From: Algoriphagus sp.
Lineage (GTDB): Bacteria > Bacteroidota > Bacteroidia > Cytophagales > Cyclobacteriaceae
Assembly (NCBI RefSeq): GCF_030694375.1
Contig: NZ_JAUXYL010000046.1
Coordinates: 1-64,000, forward strand
DNA length: 64,000 bases
Reading direction: 5' to 3'
In this document: positions 61,542-64,000 of the stretch, in pieces
Layout of the letters: each line of letters starts with the position of its first letter
Numbering within the stretch: position 1 is the first letter of the stretch
The notes under the pieces: generated by a model
Databases searched by the model: none
What the model was told of the DNA's origin: nothing
The model's input: only the letters and a program-made list of their open reading frames with translations
Translations under genes and position numbers: made by a program

Positions 61542-64000
61542 ATGCTCAGCTCGCTATCCATAACGCAACTGGAAGAATTGACGGGAGGAAAAGCTCAGGG
61601 GAAAGAATTTTCCGGATTGATTACTCAGATCAGCATCGACTCAAGGCAGATTATCCAACCGGATCAATGTCTTTTCGTCGCCTTGAGAGGAGTCAAAGCT
61701 GATGGAGCGGATTTTATCCCAACGCTGATTCAAGCCGGTCTTCGTGTATTTCTCGTGCATCAGGACCGCACAATAGACCCAGAATTAGCAAAAAACGCCA
61801 CTTTTATTCCGGTAAAAAACACCCGAAATGCACTTCAGGCAATCGCGTCATTCCAACGAAGTCAATTTATAAAACCTGTCGTTGGGATCACGGGAAGCAA
61901 TGGAAAAACAATTGTGAAAGAATGGCTTGGGCAGGTATTAAGTCAAAGCTTTACGGTTGCCAAAAGCCCAAAAAGCTATAACTCCCAAGTTGGCGTCCCG
62001 CTTTCGATTTTTGGGATTCAGGCTTATCATCAAGTCGCCATCCTTGAGGCGGGAGTTTCCAAACTAGGTGAAATGCCCACGCTATCGGCAATGATCAGCC
62101 CGAATTTAGGGATATTCACCAATATCGGGACGGCGCATGAGGAAGGGTTTTCAAGTATCGAAGAAAAAATAAAGGAGAAACTTCAACTTTTCTCGCAAAG
62201 TCAACTGCTTATTTACTGCAAAGATCAAGCACTTGTGAGCAGAGAAATCGAGGAAACCTTCTCCGCTGATAGGCTGATTTCATGGTCAACCCAAGCTGGC
62301 GCCGACTTTGTAGTATCTACCAAAAAACAGGAAACTCAGGCTAAAATTATCCTTATAAAACCTGACCTGAACACCTTTACTTTCCAGGTTCCATTCACAG
62401 ATACCGCCTCCATCGAAAACATCACACATGTCATTGTTGCAGCGCTGACATTAGGGCAAGAGATTCCCTCCATACAGGAAGGGCTCAACCACCTCAAGCC
62501 CGTGGACATGCGACTCACACTTAAACCAGGCCTGAATGATTCACTGATCATCGATGACACGTATAATAATGACATCGCCGGTCTTAAAGTCGCGCTTGAA
62601 TTTCTAAGCCAACAACGACCCAAACGTCGAAAAATCCTGATTCTTTCAGATCTGCTTCAGCAAGGAATTCCTGAAAAAATCTATTCCGAAGTTTCAGAAT
62701 TGATCAAATCCTATGGACTCGATCAAATAATAGGTGTCGGAGGTGATGTCAGTGGACTGAGAGATTTTTTCCCAAACCAGTTTAGCAACTATCCTACTAC
62801 CGAAGCCCTCCTTCAGTCGATAGATACCGATGCATTTCAAAATGATCTGATTTTGATCACCGGAGCCCGACCATTTGCTTTTGAGCGAATCGTCAACAGG
62901 CTTCAGCAGCGAATCCATGGTACCACTTTGGAAATCAATCTGAATGCCCTAACGCATAATTTCAATTTTTTTAAGCGACAAGTACGCCCAGAAACCAAAA
63001 TGATGGTGATGGTCAAAGCGTTTGCCTATGGAGGTGGTGCAGCTGAAATAGCAAACCACCTACAGACCATGGGAGCAGATTACTTGGCTGTGGCATTTTC
63101 TGATGAGGGGGTTTCTCTCAGAAAACAGGGAATTCGTCTCCCAATAATGGTACTCAATCCGGTCGAAGAATCATTCGATTTGCTACGTGAGTTTGATCTC
63201 GAGCCGGTAGTCTTCAGTCCGGAATTTTTCAAAAAACTGGGTCAGTACGCACAAAACCACCAAATCCGGCTGCGTATTCATTTGGATTTGGACACCGGCA
63301 TGCATCGATTGGGTTTTGAAAAGCAACACTTAGGGGAATTGAAAGCTCTGATCCATTCTTTTCCTGAGTTGGGGATTGCGAGTCTCTATACCCATCTAGT
63401 GGGAGCGGATGAAGAAGAGCATGAAGAATTTTCCCTCGACCAGCTCCGACTATTCAAGGAAATGAAGGCGGAAATTGAAGGGGTTTTGGATTATAAACCG
63501 CTGATTCATGCACTCAACTCTGCCGGAATCATACGCTATCCTGAATTTCAGATGGATATGGTTCGATTGGGAATTGGACTTTATGGAGTAGAAGTCACAG
63601 GTAAACGTGACGCTGAATTAAAATCAGTCAGTACGCTGAAAACCACCATTTCTCAAGTAAAAACACTTCCTCCGGGTGCCACTGTAGGTTACTCCAGAAA
63701 AGGAAAATTGCCGCATGGAGGAAAAATCGCCACTTTAGCTATTGGGTATGCCGATGGATATGACCGCAGATTTTCTCAGGGAAAAGGTTACGTCCTGATC
63801 AATGGCAAAAAAGCTTCAGTCATCGGAAATGTATGCATGGATATGACCATGGTGGATGTCAGTGATATCGATGCCAAGGCAGGTGACGAGGCAATTATTT
63901 ACGGAGAGCAAATTTCATTAAAGGAACTCGGCGACCAAATTGGCACCATTCCTTATGAATTGCTGACCAACATCAGCACGCGCGTGAAGCGGGTCTATTA
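61542..64000 (+). CDS. Bifunctional MurF-alanine racemase fusion (runs to window edge)
   Basis: The first half is MurF, which adds D-Ala-D-Ala to UDP-MurNAc-tripeptide; the second half is alanine racemase, which supplies D-Ala. Starting at the ATG at 61542, the MurF P-loop is GITGSNGKT (from residue 115). The racemase begins near residue 460 (GTTLEINLNALTHNF), with the PLP lysine Lys492 (VMVKAFAYGGG), a Tyr region ATVGYSRKGKL and NVCMDMTMVDVSDI. The frame stays open for 819 codons to the window edge, where the last two bases TA could start the stop. A single long gene like this is common in Bacteroidota. Confidence 0.95.
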   Translation, partial: MLSSLSITQLEELTGGKAQGKEFSGLITQISIDSRQIIQPDQCLFVALRGVKADGADFIPTLIQAGLRVFLVHQDRTIDPELAKNATFIPVKNTRNALQAIASFQRSQFIKPVVGITGSNGKTIVKEWLGQVLSQSFTVAKSPKSYNSQVGVPLSIFGIQAYHQVAILEAGVSKLGEMPTLSAMISPNLGIFTNIGTAHEEGFSSIEEKIKEKLQLFSQSQLLIYCKDQALVSREIEETFSADRLISWSTQAGADFVVSTKKQETQAKIILIKPDLNTFTFQVPFTDTASIENITHVIVAALTLGQEIPSIQEGLNHLKPVDMRLTLKPGLNDSLIIDDTYNNDIAGLKVALEFLSQQRPKRRKILILSDLLQQGIPEKIYSEVSELIKSYGLDQIIGVGGDVSGLRDFFPNQFSNYPTTEALLQSIDTDAFQNDLILITGARPFAFERIVNRLQQRIHGTTLEINLNALTHNFNFFKRQVRPETKMMVMVKAFAYGGGAAEIANHLQTMGADYLAVAFSDEGVSLRKQGIRLPIMVLNPVEESFDLLREFDLEPVVFSPEFFKKLGQYAQNHQIRLRIHLDLDTGMHRLGFEKQHLGELKALIHSFPELGIASLYTHLVGADEEEHEEFSLDQLRLFKEMKAEIEGVLDYKPLIHALNSAGIIRYPEFQMDMVRLGIGLYGVEVTGKRDAELKSVSTLKTTISQVKTLPPGATVGYSRKGKLPHGGKIATLAIGYADGYDRRFSQGKGYVLINGKKASVIGNVCMDMTMVDVSDIDAKAGDEAIIYGEQISLKELGDQIGTIPYELLTNISTRVKRVY

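Overview
The window looks like chromosomal DNA of a Bacteroidota species, most likely Cytophagales and possibly Cyclobacteriaceae (Algoriphagus-like). The evidence is a SusC/SusD pair, several -7 elements of the TAnnTTTG type, a MurF-alanine racemase fusion, DUF4382 lipoproteins and a Bacteroidota-style PpiD/LptC/CoaX cluster. The family placement is inference. I found no rRNA, tRNA, CRISPR array, intact insertion sequence or prophage. Nearly all of the window is ordinary housekeeping and envelope chromosome.

Layout. 0.3-7 kb: a lipoprotein subtilase behind a possible attenuator, then a SusC-SusD outer-membrane uptake pair. 7.4-15.8 kb: a 2H phosphoesterase, a universal stress protein, a small polysaccharide group (sugar transferase and two methyltransferases), an MsbA-like ABC exporter, a SolA-like oxidase and a coiled-coil membrane protein. 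15.9-22 kb: a TPR protein, rbfA with a LolC/E-like permease, an unrecognised polytopic membrane protein and a second lipoprotein subtilase. 22.2-28.9 kb: glyA-tatC-rpiB, two small unknown genes, an AEC transporter, an inositol monophosphatase family gene, rsmI, a pterin dehydratase and a DUF493 gene. 28.9-36.7 kb: a minus-strand envelope group (coaX, outer-membrane barrel, TPR protein, lptC, a small membrane protein, a CNNM/CorC protein, ppiD). 36.8-42.7 kb: anmK, an amino-acid dehydrogenase, an NhaD-like antiporter, tag and alr. 42.7-50.2 kb: purU, aroE with a DUF368 (PopT-like) carrier, phosphosulfolactate synthase, a large TPR protein and an epimerase/PHP phosphatase/rfbC operon. 50.3-64 kb: hflX, dGTPase, two DUF4382 lipoproteins leading into ribD and a free-methionine sulfoxide reductase, an MNT gene with a truncated HEPN partner, an alpha/beta hydrolase, dxs, scpA, a flippase-like membrane protein and murF-alr running to the window edge.

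Many genes serve envelope construction: lptC, lolC-like, ppiD, tatC, DUF368, anmK, murF-alr, dxs, CpsB-like and rfbC. The window looks compact, with several convergent pairs overlapping exactly at their stop codons. The observations most worth a second look are (1) a promoter, leader-peptide and terminator arrangement ahead of the first subtilase, (2) a dispersed element present three times, always between two co-directional minus-strand genes, (3) the decayed MNT/HEPN toxin-antitoxin pair, (4) a ComA-type phosphosulfolactate synthase in a bacterium that should not make coenzyme M, and (5) a stand-alone alanine racemase with unusual motifs alongside the fused one. I did not find a clearly new multi-gene system.
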